A stretch of 64,000 nt of DNA from Symbiodinium natans (GCA_905221605.1 CAJNDS010002764.1:62001-126000), one strand, 5' to 3'; counted from the first letter of the stretch, positions 34,051 to 44,993 are shown. Made by a program: numbers and translations. The notes: generated by a model not told the origin, from the sequence alone.

Positions 34051-34999
34051 AAAACCAAGAACAAACACGTGGTTTCCTCCAAACATAGAATGACCATTTT
34101 TCCTTAACCATGAGGTGTATAACCCTTTCTCTTTTCGACACTGAAGAATAACAATTCCGCCTCAAACATACTCAAACTATGCCTGAACTGGTGAACAGAC
34201 GTCGGCCTCCATGTCTCCGATCATTGCCTTCAATGTTGGCACCTAGAAGCAAGTTGCAGAGGCTGTAGAAGTGACATGACATGACAGGAAGACACTTTAG
34301 CCACTGTCTGGCACCGCATGCCCAGAAGTCGCTGATGCCTTCGCCTTGGGCTCCGCTGCGATGCTTTCAGTGCCAAAGTACTGCACTGCAGGTGGCAAAG
34401 CATGCACTTGACCACGTCCTGCCTCTGCAAGTGGCCACTTCTGGCCCCACTTCCTGGAGCATCCTCGCTCCTGGCGCTGCCCGTTATCAGGGTGTTTGGG
34501 TTTTAGATTATCTAAGTTCAAAAGATATGTGTTAGTCCACACAACAAAAGTAGGACGACGGCAAAACGACAGAGGGACGATGGTGGGACGACGGAGGGAC
34601 GAGGGCAAGACGACGGAGGGACGACGGCAGGATGACGGGGGGACGATGGCATGCAGGACGCCGGGGGGACGACGGGGGAACGACGGGGGGACGACGGAGG
34701 GACGACGGGGGGACGACGGCTGTCGCGCCGTCGTCGAGCCGTCGTCGCGTCGTCGTCGCGCCGTCGTCGCGCCGTCGTCACGCCGTCATAAGGCCTAGTT
34801 TAAGCTAACGCCCTACCAATTGACCCGCGGGTTTTGCTTGTTTTCAGGTCTTTTGGAGTTGTTGCTATGTGTCTTCAGGTCTTTTCGCGTTGTTGCCGCA
34901 TGTCTTCCGGCGTTTCGTTGGAGTTCGTGCCAGATGGGTGGGGGGGGGAGGGGTGGGGGGAGGGGCCGTCCAGTTTCCCCAGACATCAGGACTGGCAGG

Positions 35000-35400
35000 C
35001 TTTACCCTAAATCCTAAACCCTGTACCCTAAACCCTAAACCCGAAACCCTAAGCCTCAACCCTAAACCCTAAACCCTAAACCCTATCAACCCTATCAACC
35101 CTAAACCCTAAACCCTATAAACCCTAAGCCCTGCAACCCAAACCCAAAACATCGACTCGCGAGCTTACAGAAGCTGGTTGAGGGGTTTGGGGTTTAGGGT
35201 CTGCAGGATTTTCGGACCTAAGGGCCTGAGAAGCGAAGGGCTTTGGGGCTTAAGTGCTCAGGGGTCTCTATAGGAAAGGCTTCAGGGCTTTAAGCCATGA
35301 AGCCCTAAACCCGAAACCCTAAACCCTCAAACCCTAAACCCTAAACCCTTGACCCTAAACCCTAAACCCTACACCCCAGGCCCTCAACCCTAAACCCGAA
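35000..35400 (-). repeat. Telomere-like fragments (CCCTAAA)n with variants
   Basis: 35000-35130 and 35303-35400 contain CCCTAAA units mixed with CCCGAAA, CCCTATCAA, CCCTATAAA and CTCAACCC variants. They lie inside the pair of inverted minisatellites. Confidence 0.8.
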
Positions 35401-36123
35401 GCAGTGCAAGCCCAAACGTGTCATGCACCCTCAATCCTCAACCCAAAGCACCAAGCAGTGTAAGCCAGAAGTGTCATGCACCCTCAATCCTCAAACCAAA
35501 GCCCGAAGCAGTGCAAGACCAGAAGTGCCCTGCACTCTGAGCTTTCTACAAAACACCGAAACGCTAGCACCGCTCGAGAAAAAACACATTTTTCAATCGA
35601 CAACACTATGACGTTTTCAAGGAACCACATACGAATACCATTTTTCTCCTGTCTCAAAAGGATTCCCCAGAACAGACCTTGTCAAACCCAACTGCGCGTT
35701 TTTCCGAGGAAAAAATACCATTCTGCCCTGTCCTTCCCCACACGCCCCCCCCAAAAAAAAAACAACTAAGCCCCGGAAGCTCCGGAGACGCTACTTTAAC
35801 TTAAAAAATAAAAAACCCCATTTTATCCGCAAACCCGTGAAAACCTGTTTACGCGCGACCGTGACATGTAACACCAAAACGTGCTTTTCGCCTGGGAAAA
35901 ACCACTAAAAAAAGGCTTCCCACAACCGCAAACTCGACAAAACATTCGCTCCAAACGTTCGGACGGTGCGCGACATTGGCCCCTGCTATCGAAACAATGT
36001 CATGCAGAAATCGTGCTTTTACCTCGACAAAACTAACAAAACAACCCAAAAAACCAGCCTGCTACGGCGCGGGTCGTTTCGCGGGGCGTTACCTAGTTTA
36101 AGCCCAAACTGGGCCTTATTTCC

Positions 36124-36165
36124 CGTCATAAGGCCTAGTTTAAGCCCAAACTAGGCCTTATGACG
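36124..36165. repeat. Perfect 18-bp inverted repeat with 6-nt loop
   Basis: CGTCATAAGGCCTAGTTT, the loop AAGCCC, then AAACTAGGCCTTATGACG. Every base of the stem pairs. A second, imperfect version (CTAGTTTAAGCCCAAACTGGGCC) lies just to its left. Confidence 0.9.
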
Positions 36166-36593
36166 GCGGGACGACGGCGGGACGACAGCGGGACGACGGC
36201 GGGACGACGGCGGGACGACGGCGCGACGACGGCGCGACGACGGCGCGACGACGGCGCGACGACGGCGCGACAGCCGTCGTCCCCCCGTCGTCACCCCGTC
36301 GTCGCGCCATCGCACCCTGTCGTCGCGCCGTCGTCGCGCCGTCGTCGCCCCGTCGCCACCCCGTCGTCGCGCCGTCGTCACCCCATCGTCGCCCCGTCAA
36401 AGCCCTGACGTCTAGACCCCTCTAGCTGGACTAGAAACCATACCCCACATATCTCTAGAACTTAGATAAGTTTTAGAGTTTAAGGCTTCAGGTGAACTTG
36501 TTGCTGTGCCTCTTCAACCCGAAATCCTCCGAAACCCCCAAACATTAAACGTCTACCAAACCCTAAACTCCCCACTCCTGCTTCTCTTCGGGC

Positions 36594-37328
36594 ATGTTTG
36601 TGCCGGCGTTGCTGCAGACAGCCTCAACCCTGAACCCTAATAGACCTGGTCGGTTCTCTAACTTTGCGCAGACACAGCCCCATTCCTGGGCCTATGAGGT
36701 GGCCCAGTCTCTTAACCAGTACGGCATATCCTTGCCCAGTTCATGGGGGGTTTTCCCAGGAGCGTCGGAGCAGCTAGTCTCTCGCTGGATCCAACATCAC
36801 GTCCGCCCCGCACTGCAAAGAGTAGCGCAATCCCAATATCACTGTGAGCTGGCAGCTTTGACGTCCTTAGCGGACTATGCAGTATTTCAGCCACGACTTG
36901 GCGGCGGTAACTGCATTCATGAGTCCAACATTCCCACTTCTATTGTTCGTGATTGGACGCTCGCCCGTTGTGGGCATCACCCTTTTGCTGACGGTAGAAG
37001 CGCCCGCCACTCGCTGATGCGTCACCAAGTCTGTCTTTGCGGCACTGGCCAATGGGAATTTCTTCATGCGTTGCGGTACTGTCCTTTGCTGAACGATCAA
37101 AGACGGAGATGGCTACAGCGTCTGGGTTTGCAGCACGTGCCGCCTATTCAAGACTGGGATCTTGTACGCTGGATTTTTGACCCCCAGCTCATGAGTACTA
37201 ATGCTGTGATGAGTGCTCATGTTCGCTTTATAGCATCAATATGTGACGCTGCCAGATCATTGCAAGAAGGCCTTAGACCTCGAAGGCTACCACGCGCCGT
37301 TGATTTAGCTGATGGGGTGAATATTTGA
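36594..37328 (+). pseudogene. LINE retrotransposon ORF2 C-terminal fragment
   Basis: A 244-codon frame ends in a region typical of the C-terminus of non-LTR retrotransposon polyproteins. It has a basic WTLARCGHHPFADGRSARHS stretch, then CLCGTGQWEFLHALRYCP, a C-x-C-x8-H-x4-C zinc-binding motif at residues 147-163. No reverse transcriptase or endonuclease lies upstream, where the sequence turns into the inverted minisatellite block, so this looks like a 5'-truncated copy. The first ATG is probably not a genuine start. Function in the parent element: nucleic-acid binding during target-primed reverse transcription (family knowledge). Confidence 0.5.
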
Positions 37329-37944
37329 TCAGCAATGACTGCTGTTTATGTTGCTGGTCGGAGTACCAAGCTTCTCACTTGTGTAGTGTGTATATATACT
37401 GACCGAAGACGGTTGTTCGAGGTCCCTATCTCTCTCTACAAATGAGCTTAGACTCCCTTTTGCGTACCTTAAGTCCCAAATGCGTGGGCCGGTAGACCCC
37501 AGAATCGACCTAATTCAGAGAACACCTGCAGAGGGGCCTTGGAGGCTAAAGGCAGCGTCTGCTGCAGACCGTAACCTTCGCCTAAAACCTCCCAAAGGAC
37601 TGAAGTTAAGTTGGATCCGTACAGCAATAGTGTCGAAAAAAAGCCTTGGCAGCCCAGGAACCCTGCCCTACAAACTGCAAAGACGTGTGCCCAACCTTAG
37701 GCTTAAGGGCCTGAAAAGAGCGCAGCATTCCACACATTTGCCCGCATGACGTGTAAAGCACACTTCCCCGCGACGCGGGGCTTTGCCCGGATGCTTCCAG
37801 GGGTGCGCGTTCCTTCTGCGGAACGATCCGGGGGGCACTCTGCCGCGACGGGAGATGTGGGCACTGTGCTGAGGAGGATCTTGTGCAGTCCAGGATAGTG
37901 CAGTGTGGTCCAAGTCACGAACGTTCTTCCCAAGGCTGCGGACG

Positions 37945-38450
37945 TCACAAGCACCAAAGCAGCTCCCGTAGACCATGCCCCACCTCTTCTGAATCGGTAG
38001 TCGTGTGCAAAGTGCGGAGCTGATGGCCTGCTTCTGCGAAGGTTCGGCCGGGATCACTTTCTACTATCCAAAGGATCTGCAGGTCCTGCACCAATTTCTG
38101 TGGGTAAGCGGGCTCATGGTGCAGGATTCGAACCAACAGGGACACCCACTGCTGCCGCTGAAGCCTGGTAAGTGAGCGCACAACCTTTTTAAGATGCAAA
38201 GTGCAATCCACCACCTGTTTTAAGGTCTCGGAGCTGATGGTGGATACCGGCCCAGCATGTCTTCTGCGATCAGCTGCTGCACAAAAGGGAGGCCCCCGGC
38301 TCCATAACATTCAAGAGTCCTGTGCGCAGCCTTGCGTATGGACTCATTGACATCGCGGCAGAGTTCAAGCAAGAATCGAAGGTTGGGAAGAACGATGCGG
38401 CGGACGTCAGCTTCAGCAAAATGGGTTGTGCTGGTATCTGCCAGCGCCAT
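37945..38450 (-). CDS. HEAT/ARM-like coding segment in two frames
   Basis: From about 38450 downward the minus strand reads ADVRRIVLPNLRFLLELCRD and VNESIRKAAHRTLECYG, the alternating hydrophobic pattern of HEAT repeats. After about 38250 good coding character continues in another frame (LKQVVDCTLHLKKVVRSLTR, WVSLLVRILHHEPAYPQKL). Either a very short intron or a frameshift separates them. The product would be a helical-repeat scaffold protein. No specific family can be assigned. Confidence 0.45.
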
Positions 38451-39289
38451 GCACCACTGACGACCTAAGATTGAAGAAACAATCTACCAAATGTGGCAGC
38501 TCTGAAAGATGCGATGCTGAGAGGAAGTAGGCTGTGAATCATGAATGGATCAAGAGGATTCAAGAGGCATTGGTAGTACTTCTGCTGCTCGACATCGCCT
38601 CCGAAGGCTGCGTCCAAGCCGGTGTTTGACCGCGAGTCCATGGTTTTGCAAAAGGCAAGAAGTGCTGCAGGCCTGCTTCAGGGCACCAGATTGCGGCTCA
38701 GAGATGCTCAGAGGGCTTAGAGGCTTAGAGCTTGAGGCTATCGAGAGAAGTGGCTCAATATAGACACTCATTCCCGGGCTGCACGAAAAAGCATGCCCTG
38801 ATTCGTGCCTGTCCATTCTGCCCATCTCGTCCACGTGCTTTATCAAGACCTGGCGCTGTCACGCTTCAGGCCCAGGGAGGCGGCCGTGATAATTATCTAT
38901 GCTGACAGCAGTTCCGAAAAGCGCCCGCGGGTAAGTTCCACGCATTCGGGCTCCTGGTCTGCTGGGAGCTCAGGCGCCAGTTCATCAAATCGCCAACCTG
39001 CATGGAAGTACACGGGCATCAGCAGGACTGCATGTTGTCTACGGCATTCTACCGCCGACTTCTATGCTTTTGCACAGCTGGCAACTCGTGTCGAGACAAG
39101 GCGCATCAAGGTACGGCAGCAAATTTGGCCTCAGGCGTGTTCGAGAAAGGCACTGCTACTTTGCTCAGGATCTGAAGCCGCCACAGATCCCAAGTCCGAG
39201 GTGCAAGAGGAGCTTGTAGGGATCCCAGTCAAGTGAGTCAAGTGAGTCAAGGCCAACCTCGGAACTCGAGAAGCCGCACAAGGTTTGGC

Positions 39290-40200
39290 TTATGATTTCA
39301 GCAGGCAGCTCATGCAGCTCAATTCCCGGAACATGCCGCGAGGTCTCCGACAAAGATTGCATCACCACTTCACAATGCACGTCCCCCAAGCTACAAACGG
39401 ACCTCCGAGTCCGAGCTGAAGCTCCATGGCAAAGATTGCGTGGAGATCTCCTCAAAACCAGAAACTGGCATCAAACTGCTGCTGTCAGAGGCCTTCCGCG
39501 CCTCCAAACCCTCGTCGGCCGAACTCCCTGTGCTCTGCCTCAGCCGGCCAAAAGCAGAAGGAACGAGCACAAGCCTACAAACCCTGGGACCCCTAGGTGA
39601 ACCAGGGATGTTTTGCAGACACTAGAACTCCAGAAAGAAGCACTACGGTGCACTAGGTCCTCTAGGTCACTAGGAGCCTACAAACCCAAGGCAAACCCTG
39701 GACAGGCACTTTGCAATCAGGACAGAGTTGATCGTGGCTGCGGCTCTGCTGGAACCCCAAAGCCCCAAGTGTTGCACACATACAGGTGCTCCCCTGGGGC
39801 ACAGGTCAGCACGCAGATGCAAAGAAGACGAAACAACATCTTGCAACATCTGCAATCCCCTCCCCCCAACATCACGACGCACTCCCCTGGTTTCAGATTC
39901 AACGCCCTTCCCATCCCGGCAGCCACGCTTCGCCGATGCTCCCGTTTTTGCACTTCCAGCGGGATTTGACGGACAGAAACCTGGATTGGTACATGTTGCA
40001 GCTGTTTGCAGCTGAGAAGCTCGACAGGCTCGTGATGCTCGTGGCAACCATGTGGACCCTCCATCTCCAAGGGATGTCGAGAGGCAGCAACCTTGTGGCA
40101 TAACTTCCCGCACTTTGGGAATGAGGGCACATGGGCTCCAAGCCTTTTATAACAGAATTGGTATGGGCCAGCAGTGACAAGAAACGACTCAGATCAAGAG
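39290..40200. repeat. First copy of a ~1-kb tandem duplication
   Basis: Blocks recur in the same order about 1 kb further on: a phrase near 39340 ending 'aactgg', 'cggccgaactccctg', 'caaagccccaagtgttgc', 'aacatcacgacgc' and 'ctcgtgatgctcgtggcaacc'. The identity is clearly interrupted by small indels, so the duplication is not recent. Neither copy has a convincing gene, although short C-rich frames are open on both strands. Confidence 0.6.
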
Positions 40201-40249
40201 TGCTAGGAGTTCGCAAACTGCGTCCCTAACCAACCACCAACGCAGGACA

Positions 40250-41200
40250 GCGAAAGACACTTCGACCAGGCCTCGTCATGCTCCTCACGCAAGAGCCGGC
40301 GCGGAAGTCGCTGAGCTGTGGCCTCGATTTCCCATCCCATCACGACGCAAAAACAGATCACGTCCTCAGTCGCAGACACCGGCGTCAAAGCTGCTGCTCT
40401 GAAGCCTTCCACACCCTAAACCCATCTAAACCCTCAACTTCCCAAAGCCCTTCACCCTTAAGCCCTAAGGCCCAAAGAGCCCCCAGGGAGCCTCCAAATC
40501 GCCATCGTCGGCCGGACTTCCTGACCTCTGCCCTGGGCTCTGCCTCAACGGGTAAAGGAAGCAGATAAGAAGCAGAGCCCTAATAGGCCTACAAGAGGGC
40601 TTAGGGTTTAGGGGTTTAGGGTTTAGGGTTTGGGTTCTTCCAGAAAAATTCATTGGCCCTTGATACCCTCACCCTCAACAAAAGAGAGCACGAGTAGTAA
40701 GCTCTCGAACTATCTGGAGCACACTAGAACCCAGAATGAAGCACTAGGAGCCAACCGGCCATGGTGGTTGTGGCTCTGCTGGAATGCCAAAGCCAAAAGC
40801 GCTGCGCACATACACGTGCTCCCCTGCTCCCCTGCGGTGCTGTTTTGAAAGATATATTGTTCTGGGGGCACAGGAAAAAAAGAAGGATGAGAACCACTCT
40901 TGACGCAGTTGCAAAGAAGAAGAAGAAGAAGGAGGAGTAGCAACATCTTCCAACCCCTGCCATCCCCCCCAACATCACGCCGCAATGCCCTGATTTCAGC
41001 ATCCAAGGTGCTTGACGGGCTCGTGATGCTCCTGGCAACCATGCGGGCCCTCCATCTCCGTCGCTTTCGGAACCTTAGCTTGACATGGCAGCAAATCACG
41101 CCGAGAGGCACCTCCACCTTGGGGAGGAGGGGGTGGCAATGGCAGCTTCCCGCACATGGGCTCCAAATGGCTATTGGTGCACAAAGTGAGTTTCAGCACC
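40250..41200. repeat. Second copy of the ~1-kb tandem duplication
   Basis: This is the counterpart of 39290-40200. Differences include a small TTTAGGG tract (40600-40628), a GAA expansion (40911-40935) and about 90 extra bases near 40840. The repeat ends in 'cccgcacatgggctccaa' in both copies. Confidence 0.6.
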
Positions 41201-41209
41201 GGCAAGCCC

Positions 41210-42065
41210 TGTAGTGTGTGTGTGTGTGATCAAGCGCACAACGCTGCGCTGACGAGCAATTGTAACCAGGCACACATTACTTGAGTCATATTGAGTCATC
41301 ACCACAAGACTTGTGTCAGTGTGTCAGCTTGCACAGTCAGCGAGGAACTGGGTCAAAGCCGCTCCAGTCGTCAATGCTCCAGCAATCTTGGTCCTTCGAC
41401 TTTCTGGCTGTGACAGACATTTATCACCATCCGAGCCATCCTTAGCCATATGCTGCCACCAGCAAATGCTAGCAGGGCACCTCGACCTACCCCCTATTCC
41501 CCGCTGCATTGATCAAGAACATTCAAGAACTCAAGAACGCAGCGCCATAGCTCCTGCTGGTAATCCACGTTCTCCGCATCACCCACATTGAAGAACTCGC
41601 AGTCGAGACTCCGGCGTGCAGGGTCATCTGGCTCAATGTACCTCGTTCCATTTCGTTCCGCAACAGCAGCCTTCCTTCTAAAAACTGTGCGCCTGACTTA
41701 GAGGTGGTGCTGGCTTAGCATGTGTGTGTGTCAGGTTCTTGTCAAAAAAAAACCTTCGCAATCTCTCTGAAAAGCCCCCCAGCACTTCGGAGTTGTCCGT
41801 GCCCGGCAGAGCCACGCAGAACACCAAAAGAGCAAAGCATCTCGAATCCTCCTTTTGCCTCCTACTCGGTCAACTCTCTCAGGTCACATATCTTAGCAAT
41901 TGCTGTGTATGACATGCTGCCCAAACTCTCACGCAAAGAGGCGCAGATTCCTTCCATCTCACACTCTTTCAGCTAAAGCTACCCAATAAACAGCTATCAA
42001 GTTACGCAGCGTCCACGTTCCCTTCAACAGCTGCCTTTTTTTCCGTTGTGGCAATCCCGCAACAC
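41210..42065. other. No clear gene
   Basis: Mostly unique sequence of mixed composition with a GT tract at 41217-41229 and 41721-41730. Open frames are short and none shows a domain. Exons too short to see cannot be excluded. Confidence 0.4.
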
Positions 42066-43028
42066 TCACTGACGCCTGTTTGTCTTCATCAAGTCAGCCA
42101 ATGCTTGGCTCAGTTCTAGTGGCTCAGCGACAATCTGCAACTTGTGACTGTAGTGAACGCCCAGGTCACGAAGCAAGTACACCTCGCTGGTGTATTCCAT
42201 ATCTTCCCATAAGTCAAGCACAACCAAGCCTGGCGGCGCGTGCACTGGCTCACTCAGCCTCCCATACAATAATGGTCGAGACACTCTTGGAAAAGATTCG
42301 TTGACCGGGAACCGCAGGGAGATGTTTTCCTGGAGCGCAAACTTCTGCCACACCTGCGGGTTGTTCACCAAAAACGTGTTGATCTTGCTGTTTGTGATTG
42401 GGGGGGCTAGGGATAGACGCGTTGTTCGCAAAAATGCCACAAACTCCTTGAACATCGTCTCCAGCCAAAATCTTGAACTCACCGACAAATATTTCAGCTG
42501 GAGCAATCTATACTTCGTTTCTGCAAGGGCAAGGGCTGCGTCCTTTTCCTTTTCCGCAAGGGCAAGCTCCTGGGCAAGCTCCTGGTCCTTTTCCGCAAGG
42601 GCAAGCTCCAGGGCAACACTTGTGACGTTCTCATCATGCCCCTGTACCCCGAGCAGATTTTGTGCCTTTGTCAAAAACCTGTCGCCATAACCAGCGTTGA
42701 GGCTCTGCAGCTTGTAGCTGCGTCTGAGCTGCGTCTTCATCCCAACGAAAGCGTGGAACTCCACGAGCGCCACCACGGCACAGACACAGGCAAAGGAACG
42801 ACGCACCATGTTCCGCAACCAAGTGTACATTGACAGTGCGCTGTTAGCAAGAGATGCCTGCGGACGATCACAATGATGTGAGCAAGCCCTTCTCAATTGG
42901 CTGGGCAAAGAGCCACGGAAATTGACACTTGCCAAATGGCGCGCCTTCATAAGGACGTAGCTGATGTAGAGGAAGCACGCGGCACGGCATCCGAACCTTG
43001 ACCCAAAACCGCTTGGTTTCACTGACAC
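42066..43028 (-). CDS. Single-exon ORF: membrane anchor plus coiled coil, unknown
   Basis: A 320-codon frame has residues 79-97 forming one hydrophobic helix preceded by arginines (type II-like anchor). It then has an Ala/Leu/Glu/Lys coiled coil at 141-180 with an internal repeat of ELALAEKDQELAQ, and a globular C-terminal half with RPLLYGRLSEPVHAPPGLVV and WEDMEYTSEVYLLRDLG. A start at Met67 (ATG at 42830) or Met74 would place the anchor at the N-terminus and looks more natural than Met1. It lies about 900 bp from the viral module and points away from it. It could be a host retrogene or part of the element. No family is recognised. Confidence 0.5.
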   Translation of the reverse strand: MSVKPSGFGSRFGCRAACFLYISYVLMKARHLASVNFRGSLPSQLRRACSHHCDRPQASLANSALSMYTWLRNMVRRSFACVCAVVALVEFHAFVGMKTQLRRSYKLQSLNAGYGDRFLTKAQNLLGVQGHDENVTSVALELALAEKDQELAQELALAEKEKDAALALAETKYRLLQLKYLSVSSRFWLETMFKEFVAFLRTTRLSLAPPITNSKINTFLVNNPQVWQKFALQENISLRFPVNESFPRVSRPLLYGRLSEPVHAPPGLVVLDLWEDMEYTSEVYLLRDLGVHYSHKLQIVAEPLELSQALADLMKTNRRQ

Positions 43029-43843
43029 CGTTTTGAAAGGCGTCGGCCGCGGGAAACCAGGGCGTGACTTGTGACTTGTGGGCGTCGCGTGCGAGAAAGA
43101 AGGGCGTGGCTCGTGAGCTCGCGCCTAAAATTCAGCCTAGAAACCCTCGCCCGGCCCCCCAAAAAGTCACAATTGACGGCCCATTTTTTCCTGGCCCGGC
43201 CCCCAAAAAGGCGCAAGTCACGGCCCATTTTCTCTGCCCAGACCCAGAAGTCACGCCTCAATTCCTCGGCCCCCGGTCCCAAAAATCAAAACCTACCAAG
43301 CACACGCAATCACTCTAAGGTTCCTTGCCGCAATCCAACCATGAGCGTCACCTGTCACGCTTAAAGCTTCATTATCAACAAATCATTTCAAAAAAACATG
43401 TCAGTTGTGCCCTGCTAGCGGTGGCTGGAGTTCGACCACAAGTCCCACTACAGAAGGCGCTACTTCTGGAGGCATGGGGTTGTTGTGATGATAAACCCCA
43501 CCGCAATAGAACCAAGCACCACACCAAAACAGGAAACCACTAGAGCAGAAAGTGAGTTAACGCACTGCTCTTCAAGTAAGGTAAACAACAACACCCAGAG
43601 AAGGAAGAAGGCACAACCCCGCGTCCCCACCAGGCAGTCAACACACTCTTTGTGTTGAGCGGCATGTTGTCGCGGGGTTGATGCCAAAACCCACTGCGCC
43701 GAACAAATCATGAAAATACTCAAGCATGAACAAATGCATGCAAAGTAAACACAAATTCCCAAGCAATCACCAAGGAAAAAATCCTGACAAAAGCAATCAA
43801 TTATGCAAATCAAGGAAAACAACTTGTTTTTCTGGATGTTAAT
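43029..43843. other. Gap between the coiled-coil ORF and the viral module
   Basis: 43060-43290 contains two or three imperfect repeats of about 60 bp built on 'gtcac...ggcccattttt...ccccaaaaag'. The rest is unremarkable and slightly AC-rich. I found no terminal inverted repeat matching the far side of the viral module. Confidence 0.4.
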
Positions 43844-43905
43844 TAGAAGTATATGGGTTTATGCTTTTTCAACTAGAGGAATATGGGTTTATGGTTTTTT
43901 CCCTC
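43844..43905 (+). promoter_or_regulatory. Two direct repeats upstream of the viral ORF block
   Basis: 'tagaagtatatgggtttatg' followed by 'ctttttc', then 'tagaggaatatgggtttatg' followed by 'gttttttc', form adjacent copies about 30 bp long. They stand just upstream of the first ORF and are AT-rich in a GC-rich block. They could be upstream control elements, but this is inference from position only. Confidence 0.3.
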
Positions 43906-43931
43906 CGAAGACTGTCCTACCCGAGGAAAAG

Positions 43932-44141
43932 ATGGTCAAACCTACCGGGCTCTACTGCCGAGTCCCAGGCTGCAAGCTAAATGGCTTTCGCTTTAAGACA
44001 AAGCAAGCGCTACGCAACCACACGCTCAAAACACACACAGTACCGCAGGAAGCACGCACTCCCTGCGAAGAGGTGGATTTTAGTTCCCGAAAGCAACGCA
44101 GATGTGCTGCTTTTACCAATGCTACCGCGCCCTGTGGATAA
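43932..44141 (+). CDS. C2H2-type zinc-finger protein (small, viral)
   Basis: With the ATG at 43932 the product is 69 residues. An upstream ATG at 43803 would add an AT-rich, hydrophobic and unlikely leader. The motif is CRVPGCKLNGFRFK then QALRNHTLKTH, that is C-x4-C-x15-H-x4-H, a C2H2 finger with a long central spacing. The protein may bind DNA or RNA and could regulate the element's transcription. The gene ends 9 bp before the ATPase start and runs in the same direction, so the two look like one transcription unit. Small zinc-finger ORFs are common in Polinton-like elements. Confidence 0.5.
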   Translation: MVKPTGLYCRVPGCKLNGFRFKTKQALRNHTLKTHTVPQEARTPCEEVDFSSRKQRRCAAFTNATAPCG

Positions 44142-44150
44142 AACGCAAGC

Positions 44151-44993
44151 ATGGGGAAGATCAAGGTCTTCCCGACCCCAGACTACAAGAGCAAGCAACC
44201 CCACGACCCCGCGGTACCCCAACTGCCGTCAACCGGCATTTTGCTAGGACCGTCGAAATCAGGCAAGACGGTGGCCTTGATCTCCATGATTCTTGAACAG
44301 TACAAGGGCTGCTTTGAGCGCATCTATGTTTTCTCGCCAAGCATCAGTGTGGACGACGGTTGGAAGCCCGTCAAGCAATATATCGAGGAAACCATGAAGG
44401 TGAACACAGACCGGGAGCAGGTCTACTTCGAGAACTGGGACGAGGCGGCCCTGCGCCGCATCATAGACCAGCAGCGCAAGATCACCCAAGTCAGCAAGCA
44501 AATGAAGATGAAGCAGCTGTACCAGATCTTGATTCTCATTGACGACTTTGCGGATAGCCCCAACCTGCACAAGAGAACTGGTGACTCAGCCTTGGACACC
44601 CTGTTTGTCAGGGGCCGCCATTTCCAGATATCTACTTGGGTGAGCACCCAGAAGCTGCGCCTGATCAGCAACGCGGTGCGGGTCAACGCCCAGTTCTTCA
44701 TGGTCTGGCGCCTAAGAAACCAGCTGGAAAAGGACAGCCTGCTGGAAGAGCTCACCGCCCTCGTTCCCAAGCAGCAGCTCCACGCGATGTACGAGGAGGC
44801 TGTGCGGGAGCCCTACAGCTTCCTGTACATCTACCTTCTGAACCCCAGGGACGAGATGTTCCACATACGCTTCGAACGTCGGTTCCAGGTCGGCGCCCCG
44901 CCTGCAGAAGCAAACGAAGACACCGGTTATGGGAGCCTTCCTCTCGACGTTAGCGACCAAGCTGCTGGGAAGCAGCACCCTGTGCCAAAGTGA
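44151..44993 (+). CDS. DNA-packaging ATPase (A32/FtsK-HerA type)
   Basis: 280 residues, a normal length for the genome-packaging ATPases of Polintons, Polinton-like viruses and virophages. Walker A is GPSKSGKT (residues 33-40) and Walker B is ILILIDD (126-132). WVSTQK and a downstream arginine-rich stretch (RLRNQLEKDSLLEEL) fit the sensor and arginine-finger region of the family. The enzyme is expected to pump viral DNA into preformed capsids using ATP. The last 65 bp overlap the next ORF in another frame. No catalytic residue is missing and the frame is intact. Among the best calls of the window. Confidence 0.85.
   Translation: MGKIKVFPTPDYKSKQPHDPAVPQLPSTGILLGPSKSGKTVALISMILEQYKGCFERIYVFSPSISVDDGWKPVKQYIEETMKVNTDREQVYFENWDEAALRRIIDQQRKITQVSKQMKMKQLYQILILIDDFADSPNLHKRTGDSALDTLFVRGRHFQISTWVSTQKLRLISNAVRVNAQFFMVWRLRNQLEKDSLLEELTALVPKQQLHAMYEEAVREPYSFLYIYLLNPRDEMFHIRFERRFQVGAPPAEANEDTGYGSLPLDVSDQAAGKQHPVPK

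Larger units (their letters stand above)
34551..36400. mobile_element. Element-like pair of inverted GC-rich minisatellites
   Basis: The left block (34551-34806) is built of GGGACGACGG units that switch to CGTCGTCGCGC units at about 34720. The right block (36124-36400) has the same structure. The switch point of the left block, GACGGCTGTCGCGCCGTC, is the exact reverse complement of that of the right block, GACGGCGCGACAGCCGTC. Both blocks are bordered on the inside by CGTCATAAGGCCTAGTTT. The two blocks are therefore inverted copies about 1.3 kb apart, like complex terminal inverted repeats. The interior holds telomere-like fragments and no transposase. Confidence 0.6.

Noticed and set aside
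34790-34830. tRNA-like D-arm (GGTCAATTGGTAGGGCG on the minus strand)
   Set aside because: No anticodon stem or T-arm with a B-box is found at the right distance; at most a tRNA-derived fragment.
34496-36408. Arg/Asp-rich ORFs in the GACGACGG blocks
   Set aside because: The minisatellite opens every frame on both strands, so coding cannot be inferred.
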